A stretch of DNA of 64,000 bases from Pedococcus sp031456495 (GCF_031456495.1 NZ_JAVDUW010000002.1:682001-746000); one strand, 5' to 3'; positions 33,967-42,239 are shown, counted from the stretch's first letter. Notes: a model not told the origin generated them from the letters alone. Numbers and translations are program-made.

Positions 33967-35403
33967 TCAGTGCGCACCGGGCAGCCACAGCAGGACGCAG
34001 GTGCCGCCCTCGGGCCGTGCCTCCACCGAGCACCGGCCGCCCGCCAGGGTGGCCCGGTCACGCATGCCGGACACGCCCCGGTGCCCGGGCAGTGACGACT
34101 CGAGACCGTCCCCTGGGCCCACGCCGTCGTCCTCGACGAGGACCTGCAGCCCGTCGTCAACGCCTGACACGAGCACCCGGACGTGCCGGGCGCCGGCGTG
34201 CTTGAAGGCGTTGACGAGTGCCTCCTTGGCGATCCGGTAGGCGACGGCACGCGTGGACTCGGGCATCTGCGGCTCTGCGGTGCCGTCGACGGAGCGAATG
34301 ACGTCGGTGCCCTCGAAGACCTCCTCGACGGCCCGTGCGAGTGCGGGGGTGACGCCCTCGTGCAGGTCCGGGGGCTCGAGGTCGAAGAGCAGCGCGCGGA
34401 GGCGGTCGGTCGCGCCACGCACGCTCTCCTGCAGGCCGTCGAGCTCGGGCAGCAGGTCGGGCGCGTGCTCGCGTAGCCTGCGGCGCAGCAGGCCCAGCCG
34501 CAGGTCCACGGCGGCGCAGGCCTGGACCGGGTCGTCGTGCACGTCGGCGGCGATCCTCGCCCGCTCGGCGTCCTGCGCGTCCACGAGGCGGGTGAGCAGG
34601 GCCGAGCGCTGCTCGACGAGGTCGCGCAGGGATGCCTCGGCAGCGACGCGCTCGCTGATGTCGCGCTGCACCGTGGCGAGCGCGAACGGCTCGCCCGTGC
34701 TGATGTCACGCATGAGGAAGCTGGCCACCACGACGGGGATCGAGTCGTCACTGGCCCAGCGCTTCAGCGTCGTCTGACCCTCCCAGTGCCCGTCGCGGAT
34801 CACCGCCGGCTGCTCGATCTCGAGGGAGGCCGCCACTCCCTCCGGGGTGAGGTAGTCGGTGATCGTCGTCCGCCGCACGTCGGTGTCGGCCGGCATGCCG
34901 ATGAGCGCCCGCCCGCCGGGGTTGAGGTACTCGACCCTGCCGTCGAGGGAGGCGATCGCGATGAAGTCGGGCGAGGCCTCCACGAGGGCCTTGAACCGGC
35001 TGAGGTCCGACGCGAGCTCGTGCGCGCGCCGCTGGGCCGCGGCTCCGGCAGACTCACTCGCCCGCTGGTCGGTGACGTCCGTGGCCACGCCGGCCGCTCC
35101 GGTCACGTGGCCGGCGTCGTCGAGGAGCGGCTCGAAGTGCAGGGCGAGGCGTCTGCCGAGGTACTCCCGTTCGCCGTGGAAGCGCTCACCTGCCAGGGCC
35201 CGGGTGATGGCCTCCGTCCCGAGCGGGTCGTCCCGGTAGACGTCGAGCAGGTTCGTGCCCACGAGCTCGTTCGGCCCGAAACCCAGCGCCGCCAGGCCGG
35301 GCCCCACCGACAGCGTGCACCGTCCGGTCGCGTCCATGCCGAAGATGATCTGGGGGCCGACATCGGCCCCCTCGTGCGTCTCCAGCCATGCGGCTTCTGC
35401 CAT
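33967..35403 (-). CDS. PAS-domain sensor histidine kinase, HisKA_3/NarL class
   Basis: 478 residues, no membrane segment, so a cytosolic sensor. Two PAS domains are seen: about 15-125 and about 145-265 (FKALVEASPDFIAIASLDGRVEYLNPGGRALIG is the second's core). The dimerisation motif AERARIAADVHDDPVQACAAVDLRL near 290-315 holds the phospho-acceptor His. The HATPase domain has the N-box EALVNAFKHAGARHV, G1 DDGVGPG and GHRGVSGMRDRATLAGG. Start 35403 is set by GGAGGGG 6 nt upstream. It is next to two receiver proteins, its likely partners. The signal is unknown. Confidence 0.88.
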   Translation of the reverse strand: MAEAAWLETHEGADVGPQIIFGMDATGRCTLSVGPGLAALGFGPNELVGTNLLDVYRDDPLGTEAITRALAGERFHGEREYLGRRLALHFEPLLDDAGHVTGAAGVATDVTDQRASESAGAAAQRRAHELASDLSRFKALVEASPDFIAIASLDGRVEYLNPGGRALIGMPADTDVRRTTITDYLTPEGVAASLEIEQPAVIRDGHWEGQTTLKRWASDDSIPVVVASFLMRDISTGEPFALATVQRDISERVAAEASLRDLVEQRSALLTRLVDAQDAERARIAADVHDDPVQACAAVDLRLGLLRRRLREHAPDLLPELDGLQESVRGATDRLRALLFDLEPPDLHEGVTPALARAVEEVFEGTDVIRSVDGTAEPQMPESTRAVAYRIAKEALVNAFKHAGARHVRVLVSGVDDGLQVLVEDDGVGPGDGLESSLPGHRGVSGMRDRATLAGGRCSVEARPEGGTCVLLWLPGAH

Positions 35404-35546
35404 CCCCGTCCCCTCCAGGTCCCGACCAGCGGTGCTCGCCGCCTCATCGTAGGCACCCGGAGGCAACCGTGTGCCACGGACGAGCAGGCGACGGGATGGC
35501 CGAGCCGTCCGCGCCGACCCGGTGCGAGGTGGGCCGGTGGCCGGTC

Positions 35547-35638
35547 GGTGGCGCCCCAGGGGCCCAGCTCGGTGGCGCCTCAGGGGCGCAGCTCGGTGGC
35601 GCCTCAGGGGCGCAGTTCAGTGGCGGGTCAGGGTGCGC
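35547..35638. repeat. 24-bp tandem repeat, about 3.8 copies
   Basis: Units at 35547, 35571, 35595 and a partial at 35619, core GGTGGCGCCTCAGGGGCGCAG. The array lies between the kinase and the receiver gene and runs 20 bases into the receiver's C-terminal codons. It also has internal dyad symmetry (GGCGCC, CTCAGGGGCGCAG). Confidence 0.8.
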
Positions 35639-36048
35639 AGCGCGCCGGCCGCGGTCTCGGTCGCCAGGACCACCTCGCCGGCCGCGCACCGGGCCAGCAG
35701 GTCGGGTAGCGCCTCGCCGATCTGGCCCTTGGTCAGGTACCCGACCGCTCCCGCGCGGACGACGGCGAGCACGGTGCTGGCGGTGACGTCCGCCGAGACC
35801 GCCACCACGACGGGCGCGGCGGGGAGGCCGGCGACGGCGGCGACGGCTCCCGCCCCGCCTCCCGGCATACGGATGTCGAGGAGGGCCAGGTCGACGGCCA
35901 GCTCGGACGCGAGCCGCAGGGCGTCGTCGCCGCTGGACGCCTGGGCGACCACGGTGAACCGGCCGTCGGACTCGATGACGTGCACGAGCGCGGCGAGCAT
36001 CTGCGGGTGGTCGTCGGCGACGAGCACGCGGAGCGGTGGCACGGACAT
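35617..36048 (-). CDS. Stand-alone response-regulator receiver protein
   Basis: 143 residues, only a CheY-like receiver domain. The acidic pair is in VLVADDHPQM, the phosphorylated Asp in ALLDIRMPGGG, the Thr/Ser position in VAVSADV and the conserved Lys in YLTKGQI. No DNA-binding domain follows, unlike the neighbouring LuxR-type protein. The start ATG at 36048 has only a weak AGGA adjacent. It may act as a phosphate sink or antagonist in the kinase's circuit. The C-terminal codons fall in the 24-bp repeat array. Confidence 0.78.
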   Translation of the reverse strand: MSVPPLRVLVADDHPQMLAALVHVIESDGRFTVVAQASSGDDALRLASELAVDLALLDIRMPGGGAGAVAAVAGLPAAPVVVAVSADVTASTVLAVVRAGAVGYLTKGQIGEALPDLLARCAAGEVVLATETAAGALRTLTRH

Positions 36049-36165
36049 TCCTGACGCAGCGAGTGGTTTCGGTGGCAATTCATTCTGCCGCCGAGAGGTG
36101 GCCCGAGGCCGGTGCGCGCGCTTCCCGGCCGGTAGTGCATGGATACTAGGCGCGGAGGTGGTGTC

Positions 36166-36846
36166 GTGAGCGAAGGGGCCGAGGTGACGCAGGACGCCGG
36201 GGTGGCACAGCCGATCCGTGTCGTGATCGTGGACGACCACGAGGTGGTGGCTGCCAGCCTGGCGCGTGTCCTCGACGACGAGCCGGACGTGATGACCGTC
36301 GGGTTGGCGAGCAGCATCGCCCAGGCCCGTGCGAGGGTTCAGTCGGCCGCGCCCGACGTCCTCATCCTCGACCGGCGGCTGCCGGACGGCGACGGGGTCG
36401 AGGCGATCGCCGGCCTGAAGGCGCTGCGGCCCAGCATGAACGTGCTCGTCCTGACCGGCTCGAGCTCGGACGACGTGCTCGTGCGCGCGCTCGAGGCGGG
36501 CGCGGCCGGCTTCCTGTCCAAGACCCGCAGCCTGGGCGAGGTGACCAGCGCCGTCCGGGCAGCGGCGCAGGGGGAGGCGACGATCTCCCCGGAGATGCTG
36601 GCCCGGCTGCTGCCGAAGCTGACCCGCAGCCCGGCGCCGGGCCCCACCCTCACCCGGCGCGAGGAGGAGGTGCTGGCCATGCTCGCGCGCGGGCTGTCGA
36701 ACGCCGCCATCGCGGCCGAGCTCGTGGTCAGCGTCAACACCGTGCGCAACCACGTCTCGAACCTGTCGGCGAAGCTCGGCGCGCACAGCAAGCTCGAGGC
36801 GATGTCGATCGCGATCCAGCGCGGGCTGCTCTCACCCCCCGGCTGA
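36166..36846 (+). CDS. NarL/LuxR-family response regulator
   Basis: 226 residues. Receiver domain with VVIVDDHEVV, phospho-Asp in LILDRRLPDGDG, and Lys in FLSKTRS; then a LuxR-type HTH, LTRREEEVLAMLARGLSNAAIAAELVVSVNTVRNHVSNLSAKLG, residues of about 165-210. GGAGGTG 5 nt before the GTG at 36166 decides the start over an ATG nine codons upstream. It is divergent from the lone receiver and kinase, and probably is the output regulator of that kinase. Confidence 0.88.
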   Translation: MSEGAEVTQDAGVAQPIRVVIVDDHEVVAASLARVLDDEPDVMTVGLASSIAQARARVQSAAPDVLILDRRLPDGDGVEAIAGLKALRPSMNVLVLTGSSSDDVLVRALEAGAAGFLSKTRSLGEVTSAVRAAAQGEATISPEMLARLLPKLTRSPAPGPTLTRREEEVLAMLARGLSNAAIAAELVVSVNTVRNHVSNLSAKLGAHSKLEAMSIAIQRGLLSPPG

Positions 36847-36861
36847 GCCGGCCCCGGCAGG

Positions 36862-36920
36862 ACGGCGGTTGCGCGGCATACCGCGGGACGACAACCCGCG
36901 GTATGCCGCGCAACCGCCGT
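36862..36920. terminator. 26-bp perfect hairpin between convergent regulator and argG
   Basis: Arms 36862-36887 and 36895-36920 are fully complementary over a 7-base loop. Each arm contains the GTATGCC/GGCATAC heptamer, and the outer part resembles the hairpin at 7619-7691. Probably a bidirectional terminator. Confidence 0.8.
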
Positions 36921-36937
36921 TGTGCGTGTGGAGTGCG

Positions 36938-38365
36938 TCAGTCGGTGCCGGACTCGATCGCCGCGCGGTCGAGGGCGTCGTCCTGCTCGTCGACGTCGAC
37001 CGCGCTCGGGTTCGCCGAGATCGCCCGGGCGCCACCGGGCTCGAGGTCGCCCACGAGGTCCTGGTGGCGGCGCACGAGCTGGCCCTGCGCGGCATACAGC
37101 TCGAGCTTGGCCCGGCTGTCCGCGATGTCGAGGTTGCGCATGGTGAGCTGGCCGATCCGGTCCACGGGGCCGAAGGCCGCGTCCTCGGTGCGCTCCATCG
37201 AGAGCTTCTCGGGGTGGTACGAGAACGCCGGGCCCTCGGTGCGGATGATCGAGTAGTCGTCGCCGCGCCGCAGCCGCAGGGTGACCTCGCCGGTGACGGC
37301 CGAGGCGACCCAGCGCTGCAGCGACTCGCGCAGCATCAGCGACTGCGGGTCCAGCCAGCGGCCCTCGTAGAGCAGGCGGCCGAGCCGGCGACCCTCGGCG
37401 TGGTAGCTCGCGATGGTGTCCTCGTTGTGGATCGCGTTGAGCAGCCGCTCGTAGGTGATGTGCAGCAGCGCGAGGCCCGGGGCCTCGTAGATTCCGCGCG
37501 ACTTCGCCTCGATGATGCGGTTCTCGATCTGGTCGGACATGCCCAGGCCGTGGCGGCCACCGACCTTGTTGGCCTCGTCGACCAGCGCGACGGCGTCGCC
37601 ACCGAAGTCCTCGCCGTTGATCGCGACGGGGCGGCCCTGCTCGAACCGGACGGTGACGTCCTCGGCCGCGATGTGCACCGACTCGTCCCAGAAGGCGACG
37701 CCCATGATCGGGTCGACGACCTCCATGGACTCGTCGAGGTACTCCAGCGTCTTGGCCTCGTGCGTCGCGCCCCAGATGTTCGCGTCCGTGGAGTACGCCT
37801 TCTCGGCGCTCGCGCGGTAGGGGAGGTCGCGGGCGGTGAGCCACTGCGACATCTCGTGCCGCCCGCCGAGCTCGTGCACGAAGTCGGCGTCGAGCCACGG
37901 CTTGTAGATGCGCAGCGACGGGTTGGCCAGCAGGCCGTAGCGGTAGAACCGCTCGATGTCGTTGCCCTTGAAGGTCGAGCCGTCGCCCCAGATGTCGACG
38001 CCGTCCTCCTTCATGGCGCGCACCAGCAGCGTGCCGGTGACGGCGCGGCCCAGGGGAGTGGTGTTGAAGTAGGTGCGACCGCCGCTGCGGATGTGGAACG
38101 CGCCGCACGCGATGGCCGACAGTCCCTCCTCGACGAGGGCCGAGCGGCAGTCGACGAGGCGCGCGAGCTCGGCGCCGTACTGGCCGGCGCGGCCCGGGAC
38201 GGTGTCGATCTCGGGCTCGTCGTACTGGCCGAGGTTCGCGGTGTACGTGCAGGGGACCGCCCCCTTCTCACGCATCCACGCGACCGCGACCGAGGTGTCG
38301 AGACCACCGGAGAAGGCGATGCCGACACGTTCACCGACAGGGAGGGACGTCAGAACCTTGGACAC
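36938..38365 (-). CDS. argG: Argininosuccinate synthase, long E. coli-like type
   Basis: 475 residues. Joins citrulline and aspartate with ATP in arginine synthesis. The PP-loop is GIAFSGGLDTSVAVAWM near residue 14. YTANLGQYDEPEIDTVPGRA, WGDGSTFKGNDIERFYRYG and GGRHGLGMSDQIENRIIEAKSRGIYEAPG follow the E. coli-type sequence closely rather than the ~400-residue type common in many bacteria. A C-terminal tail of about 30 residues is acidic. GTG at 38365 lies 8 nt after a TAGGCT -10 on the minus strand. It is not in an arg cluster here. Confidence 0.95.
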   Translation of the reverse strand: MSKVLTSLPVGERVGIAFSGGLDTSVAVAWMREKGAVPCTYTANLGQYDEPEIDTVPGRAGQYGAELARLVDCRSALVEEGLSAIACGAFHIRSGGRTYFNTTPLGRAVTGTLLVRAMKEDGVDIWGDGSTFKGNDIERFYRYGLLANPSLRIYKPWLDADFVHELGGRHEMSQWLTARDLPYRASAEKAYSTDANIWGATHEAKTLEYLDESMEVVDPIMGVAFWDESVHIAAEDVTVRFEQGRPVAINGEDFGGDAVALVDEANKVGGRHGLGMSDQIENRIIEAKSRGIYEAPGLALLHITYERLLNAIHNEDTIASYHAEGRRLGRLLYEGRWLDPQSLMLRESLQRWVASAVTGEVTLRLRRGDDYSIIRTEGPAFSYHPEKLSMERTEDAAFGPVDRIGQLTMRNLDIADSRAKLELYAAQGQLVRRHQDLVGDLEPGGARAISANPSAVDVDEQDDALDRAAIESGTD

Positions 38366-38373
38366 AGCAGGTC

Positions 38374-38379
38374 AGCCTA
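38374..38379 (-). promoter_or_regulatory. -10 hexamer TAGGCT of argG
   Basis: On the minus strand TAGGCT ends 8 nt before the GTG start, again without a clear SD. Confidence 0.4.
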
Positions 38380-38395
38380 CGGCCCCGCTCGTCGT

Positions 38396-38437
38396 GGCCG
38401 TCGTGGTGTCCAGCGAGGCCGTCGTGGTGTCCAGCGA
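38396..38437. repeat. Two perfect 21-bp tandem copies
   Basis: GGCCGTCGTGGTGTCCAGCGA occurs at 38396-38416 and again at 38417-38437, in the gap between argG and the gene at 38550. No role is apparent. Confidence 0.8.
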
Positions 38438-38485
38438 GCGCCCGGCCCGTCCCCTCCGCTCGCGGGCGCCGGCCTCCCCACGCCG

Positions 38486-38514
38486 TTGACACGGTGGCGC
38501 AGCGCGGTGATCCT
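38486..38514 (+). promoter_or_regulatory. Promoter TTGACA-17-GATCCT
   Basis: A perfect -35 TTGACA (38486-38491) with a 17-base spacer to GATCCT (38509-38514). It should drive the gene at 38550 with a leader of about 29 bases containing GGGGAGG. Confidence 0.5.
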
Positions 38515-38549
38515 GAGCCGTTCCGGGCGCCGGTGCGAAGGGGGAGGTC

Positions 38550-39107
38550 GTGGACGGAACGGGACTGCAGGGACAGGCGGCGGACCTGCGACCCCGCGAG
38601 CGGACGGTCCTGGGCCTCCTGCTCACCTGGCTCCTCGCCCCGGTCCTGGCGTACGACGACACGCAGGAGGGCCGGGCGCGGGCGGAGGTCTGCCGGCAGT
38701 GGCTGGACCGGGCCCTGCGCGAGGTCGAGGCCGACGTCGAGGGCGGCCCGTCCGGCTCCCTGTTGCACGAGGTGGTCTCCAGCGAGGAGCTCCAGCTCGA
38801 GGAGGAGCCGGACGGGCCGGCGGCCTTCCGGCTGGACTTCCTCGCCGCGCTCGCCTACGCCCTCGAGGCCGGGCAGGGGAACGAGCGCTCCTTCACGGGC
38901 CTGTTCTCGCGCGTGGAGAGCACGCTGTACTTCGCCGACGACGCCGGGCTGGCGCCGCCGCTGCCCTGGGTCGACGCCCAGGTCCTGGAGGTCGTCGACG
39001 CCCTCCGGGAGGCGGGCGCCTCCGGCCCGGTCGACGGGGCGCTCCTGCGCCGGCTCCAGGACGTGCTGGCCCCCTCGCGCGCGGTCCTCGCGGAGGGCCC
39101 CGCGTAG
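38550..39107 (+). CDS. Hypothetical protein
   Basis: 185 residues, acidic, no signal peptide. One modestly hydrophobic stretch (RTVLGLLLTWLLAPVLAY, about 18-35) might be a buried helix rather than a membrane segment, because the remainder is helical and charged (ARAEVCRQWLDRALREVEADVEGG and later). I do not recognise the family. Supported by the promoter at 38486, GGGGAGG before the GTG, and normal codon bias. Convergent with the gene at 39155. Confidence 0.6.
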   Translation: MDGTGLQGQAADLRPRERTVLGLLLTWLLAPVLAYDDTQEGRARAEVCRQWLDRALREVEADVEGGPSGSLLHEVVSSEELQLEEEPDGPAAFRLDFLAALAYALEAGQGNERSFTGLFSRVESTLYFADDAGLAPPLPWVDAQVLEVVDALREAGASGPVDGALLRRLQDVLAPSRAVLAEGPA

Positions 39108-39154
39108 GTCGGGTGGGGACGGGGCCCGGTCGAGCGCGGCGGCCGCCGCCCGCA

Positions 39155-40033
39155 CTACGCGGTGGGCGCCACCAACCCGTCCAGCGCCTGCAGGAGTCGC
39201 TGCCGGATGGCCTGGCCGCGGTCGGCGAAGGCCCGCTGCGCCGCGGCATACTCCGCGCGCCCGGCGGGCGTCTCGATCGGCACCGGGTCGTAGCCCAGCT
39301 CGCGCAGGTCGTACGGCGAGGCCCGCATGTCGAGCTCGCGGATCTCGCGCGCGAGGTCGAACGCGTCGAGGGTGAGGTAGCCGGGCACGGCCGGGCCGAG
39401 CTTCATGCACCACTTGTAGAGGTCCATCCCGGCGTGCAGGCAGCCGGGCTGCTCCAGCGCCACCTGCGTCTCGCGGGTCGGCTGCAGCACGTTCAGCGGT
39501 CGGGCGGGCGGGGTGTAGAAGCGGAACGCGTCGAAGTGCGTGCAGCGGATCCGCAGCGACTCCACGAGGTCGTCGGTGCCCGACGAGCCCAGCCGCAGCG
39601 GCCAGCCGGAGTGCCTGACCTCCTCCTCGCGCTGCCGATACACCATGGCCCACTCGTGCAACCCGAAGCAGCCGAGCTGCGCGGGGCGTGCGGCCGTCGC
39701 CGACACCAGGCGGCGGACGAAGTCGACCGTGCGCCCTCGGTCGGCGAGGTATGCCGGGGTGTCCAGCTCCACCGCGTCGCCGACGGTGCGGTGGTGCCGC
39801 CACCCGGCCCGCTCGGTACCGGCCGCCCCCTCGAGCCGGACCCCTGTCCCGGGGTGCCAGCGCCGCAGCCGCCCGGCGGAGAACGGGTAGTAGGTGAAGA
39901 GGAAGTCCTCGACGGGGTGCCGGCGGCCGTCCGAGCGCCGGGCGCGGTGCGCGGCGGTCGCGGCGTCGGCCCGGTCGGCGTGCGCCGCCTCGAGGGCGCG
40001 CCACGCCTGCTCGTCCAGCACGGTCCCGGTCAT
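39155..40033 (-). CDS. Conserved actinobacterial protein, of a type often labelled 3-methyladenine DNA glycosylase
   Basis: 292 residues. It contains HPVEDFLFTYYPFSAGRLRRWHPG near residue 40, GCFGLHEWAMVYR near 120, and a final third with LGPAVPGYLTLDAFDLAREIRELDMRASPYDL. Homologues of this pattern in actinobacteria often carry the name 3-methyladenine DNA glycosylase, but I see no helix-hairpin-helix or Alk/Mag/Mpg motif, so the label is doubtful. The reverse strand has TACGCT 9 nt before the ATG, suggesting its own promoter. Confidence 0.65.
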   Translation of the reverse strand: MTGTVLDEQAWRALEAAHADRADAATAAHRARRSDGRRHPVEDFLFTYYPFSAGRLRRWHPGTGVRLEGAAGTERAGWRHHRTVGDAVELDTPAYLADRGRTVDFVRRLVSATAARPAQLGCFGLHEWAMVYRQREEEVRHSGWPLRLGSSGTDDLVESLRIRCTHFDAFRFYTPPARPLNVLQPTRETQVALEQPGCLHAGMDLYKWCMKLGPAVPGYLTLDAFDLAREIRELDMRASPYDLRELGYDPVPIETPAGRAEYAAAQRAFADRGQAIRQRLLQALDGLVAPTA

Positions 40034-40114
40034 CGGTTGTCAAGCGTAACGAGACGTATGGCGCCGCCGGCCCCGCGGTGGCAGCGTGGGGCCACCACGT
40101 CCCGGGAGGGTTCC

Positions 40115-40957
40115 ATGCAGCGTCGCATCCTCGTCACGTTCCTCGCAGCCGTCGCGCTGCTCGTCGCGCCGACCGCCGCCTCCGCGGCCCCGTCGGACCG
40201 CGGGCAGCAGCAGGCCACTGGCTGGTACCTGTCGCTCGGCGACTCGCTCGCGGCCGGCTACCAGCTCGGCGTCGACCACCCGACCGAGGGCTACGCCGGC
40301 CCGACGCTCGCGGCCCTGCAGCAGACGGCACCCAGGACCAAGCTCGTCAACCTCGCCTGCTCAGGCGAGACGACGACGTCGATGATCGAGGGCGGGAAGT
40401 GCACCTACGAGGAGGGCAGCCAGCTCGACCAGGCGGTCGAGTTCCTCCACGCCCACCGCCTCACGACGCGGTTGGTGACGCTCGACATCGGCGGCAACGA
40501 CATCGCCAAGTGCGGCTTCTCGGGCCTGCAGGACAGCTGCATCGACCCGGCGCTGGCGACCCTGCGGCAGAACCTGCCGACCATCATGGAGCGGCTGCAC
40601 GCCGCGGCCCCGCAGGCGCACATCGTCGTCCTCAACTACTACGACCCGTTCCTCGTGTACGCGCTGCAGGGGCCGTCGGGCCTGCCGCTGGCGCAGAAGT
40701 CGCTCGTCGTCCTCGGGACCTTCGACGGGCTGATCGCGGCGAACGCCGCGGCTCAGGGGGCCGACGTCGCCGACGTGGCCGGCGCGTTCTCGACGACGAG
40801 CTGGACGCCGCTCGTGCCGGTCCCCGGCATCGGCTCGGTGCCGCTCAACCTGGCGCGCATCCTCATGTGGACCTGGATGGCGCCGCCGCGGCTGGACTTC
40901 CACGCCAACGACACGGGGTATGCCGTGATGGCCGGTGCGGTGATCGCCGAGCTCTGA
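40115..40957 (+). CDS. Secreted SGNH/GDSL hydrolase
   Basis: 280 residues. Signal peptide MQRRILVTFLAAVALLVAPTAASA, then block I LSLGDSLAAGYQ with the nucleophile Ser, block III DIGGNDIAKCG, and the C-terminal RLDFHANDTG with the catalytic Asp/His. Four Cys residues (LACSGE, GGKCTY, AKCGF, DSCID) may form disulfides, as in Streptomyces-type extracellular lipases. Likely an esterase or lipase acting outside the cell. GGGAGGG precedes the ATG. Confidence 0.87.
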   Translation: MQRRILVTFLAAVALLVAPTAASAAPSDRGQQQATGWYLSLGDSLAAGYQLGVDHPTEGYAGPTLAALQQTAPRTKLVNLACSGETTTSMIEGGKCTYEEGSQLDQAVEFLHAHRLTTRLVTLDIGGNDIAKCGFSGLQDSCIDPALATLRQNLPTIMERLHAAAPQAHIVVLNYYDPFLVYALQGPSGLPLAQKSLVVLGTFDGLIAANAAAQGADVADVAGAFSTTSWTPLVPVPGIGSVPLNLARILMWTWMAPPRLDFHANDTGYAVMAGAVIAEL

Positions 40958-40972
40958 ACCGGAGGGCGGTGC

Positions 40973-41149
40973 TCAGGCGGCGGCCTGCGCGTCGTGCAGG
41001 ACGCGGTCCAGGTCGTGGTCGAGGTCGCTGAACGCGATCGAGGAGTCCGCGCCGTGGGGCGCCCGGGGCAGTCCCCAGGTGCGGCGGTGGTGCCGCTCGA
41101 TGCCGGCGACGAGCGCGGTGGTCAGGGCCAGGAGCAGGAGAAGTGTCAT
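40973..41149 (-). CDS. Small single-span membrane protein (58 residues)
   Basis: Begins MTLLLLLALTTALVAGIE, one membrane segment, followed by a basic stretch (RHHRRTWGLPR) and an acidic tail (DLDHDLDRVLHD). No SD precedes the ATG; CATCAT lies 7 nt upstream as a possible -10. It is divergent from the GlxA-type regulator with a palindrome between them. I do not recognise a family; the small size keeps confidence moderate. Confidence 0.5.
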   Translation of the reverse strand: MTLLLLLALTTALVAGIERHHRRTWGLPRAPHGADSSIAFSDLDHDLDRVLHDAQAAA

Positions 41150-41176
41150 GACAGAAATGATGCGCTCGGCCAGATA

Positions 41177-41192
41177 CTGCCACGAGTGGCAG
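41177..41192. promoter_or_regulatory. 16-bp palindrome, likely operator of the GlxA-type regulator
   Basis: CTGCCACGAGTGGCAG is a perfect inverted repeat with a 2-base centre, lying in the divergent gap. A related half-site CTGCCA recurs near 41217. Confidence 0.5.
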
Positions 41193-41231
41193 AACTGACG
41201 CTCAAGGCCTGATTGCTGCCATACTGCCTGC

Positions 41232-42185
41232 ATGGCCCTGTCCACGATCGCCGCACTCGTCACAGACCCCGTCGCCATGTTCGAGACGGCCATCGCCTGC
41301 GAGGTGTTCGGCCTCGACCGCACCGACGACGGCGTGCCTCCCTTCACGTTCATGACCTGCGGCGAGGCCGTGGGCGTGCCGGTCCCGACGACCAGTGGGG
41401 GAGCGCTCGTCCCCACCCACCAGTGGCAGGACGCCGTCGACGCCGACCTCGTCGTCATGCCGGCCGGCGGCGTCCGCGACTCCTACCCGCAGGAGCTGCT
41501 CGACGTCATCCGCGCCGCCCACGCGCGCGGCGCCACGATCCTGTCGATCTGCACCGGTGCCTTCATCCTCGGCGAGACCGGTCTGCTCGACGGGCTCACC
41601 GCCGTGACGCACTGGCGGTATGCCGAGGAGTTCGCCCGCCGTTTCCCCCGGACCCAGGTGTCCATGGACGTCCTCTACGTCGACCACGGGCAGATCGTCA
41701 CCGGCGCCGGAACCGCCGCCGGGATCGACGCGGTGCTGCACCTCGTGCGCCGCGAGCTCGGGTCCGCCGTCGCCACCCGCATCGCGCGCCGCATGGTGGT
41801 GCCGCCGCAGCGCGACGGCGGACAGCGGCAGTACGTCGAGTCCCCGCTGCCGCAGGTGGACGCCGCGAGCATCCAGCCCGTGCTCGACCACATCAGCGAC
41901 CACCTCGACGAGCCGCACACGGTCCCGGACCTCGCCCGGCTGGCGATGATGTCCGAGCGCACGTTCGCGCGCCGGTTCGTGGCCGAGACGGGGACCACCC
42001 CGCACAAGTGGATCGTGCAGCAGCGGGTGCTGCGGGCCCGTGAGCTGCTCGAGGAGACCGACCTGCCGGTGGAGGCGGTGGCCTCGCACAGCGGGTTCGG
42101 GTCGGCGTCCCTGCTGCGGACCCACTTCCAGTCCGTCGTCGGCACCAGCCCGCAGCGCTACCGGCGCGAGTTCTGCGCCCGCTGA
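41232..42185 (+). CDS. GlxA-family transcriptional regulator (DJ-1/PfpI plus AraC HTH)
   Basis: 317 residues. An N-terminal DJ-1/PfpI-like domain (about 1-170) has the nucleophile-elbow Cys in LSICTGAFILGETGLLDG. A C-terminal AraC/XylS double HTH is present: PDLARLAMMSERTFARRFVAETGTTPHKWIVQQRV and VEAVASHSGFGSASLLRTHFQSVVGTSPQRYRREF. Such proteins sense a small molecule or degraded metabolite and activate nearby genes; here the divergent small membrane gene is a candidate target. Confidence 0.9.
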   Translation: MALSTIAALVTDPVAMFETAIACEVFGLDRTDDGVPPFTFMTCGEAVGVPVPTTSGGALVPTHQWQDAVDADLVVMPAGGVRDSYPQELLDVIRAAHARGATILSICTGAFILGETGLLDGLTAVTHWRYAEEFARRFPRTQVSMDVLYVDHGQIVTGAGTAAGIDAVLHLVRRELGSAVATRIARRMVVPPQRDGGQRQYVESPLPQVDAASIQPVLDHISDHLDEPHTVPDLARLAMMSERTFARRFVAETGTTPHKWIVQQRVLRARELLEETDLPVEAVASHSGFGSASLLRTHFQSVVGTSPQRYRREFCAR

Positions 42186-42239
42186 CGGGCGTCCCCGCCG
42201 CCCGCTCGGGCACCCGAGGCGTCCCGGCGGCAGCGTGGG

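Noticed and set aside
36862..36920. Insertion-sequence terminal repeats
   Set aside because: The long palindrome has a 7-base loop and no transposase or target duplication; a terminator between convergent genes explains it.
38366..38549. Coding sequence over the 21-bp tandem repeat
   Set aside because: The frames are short, Thr/Ala repetitive and lack a start with RBS; better read as non-coding gap with a promoter.
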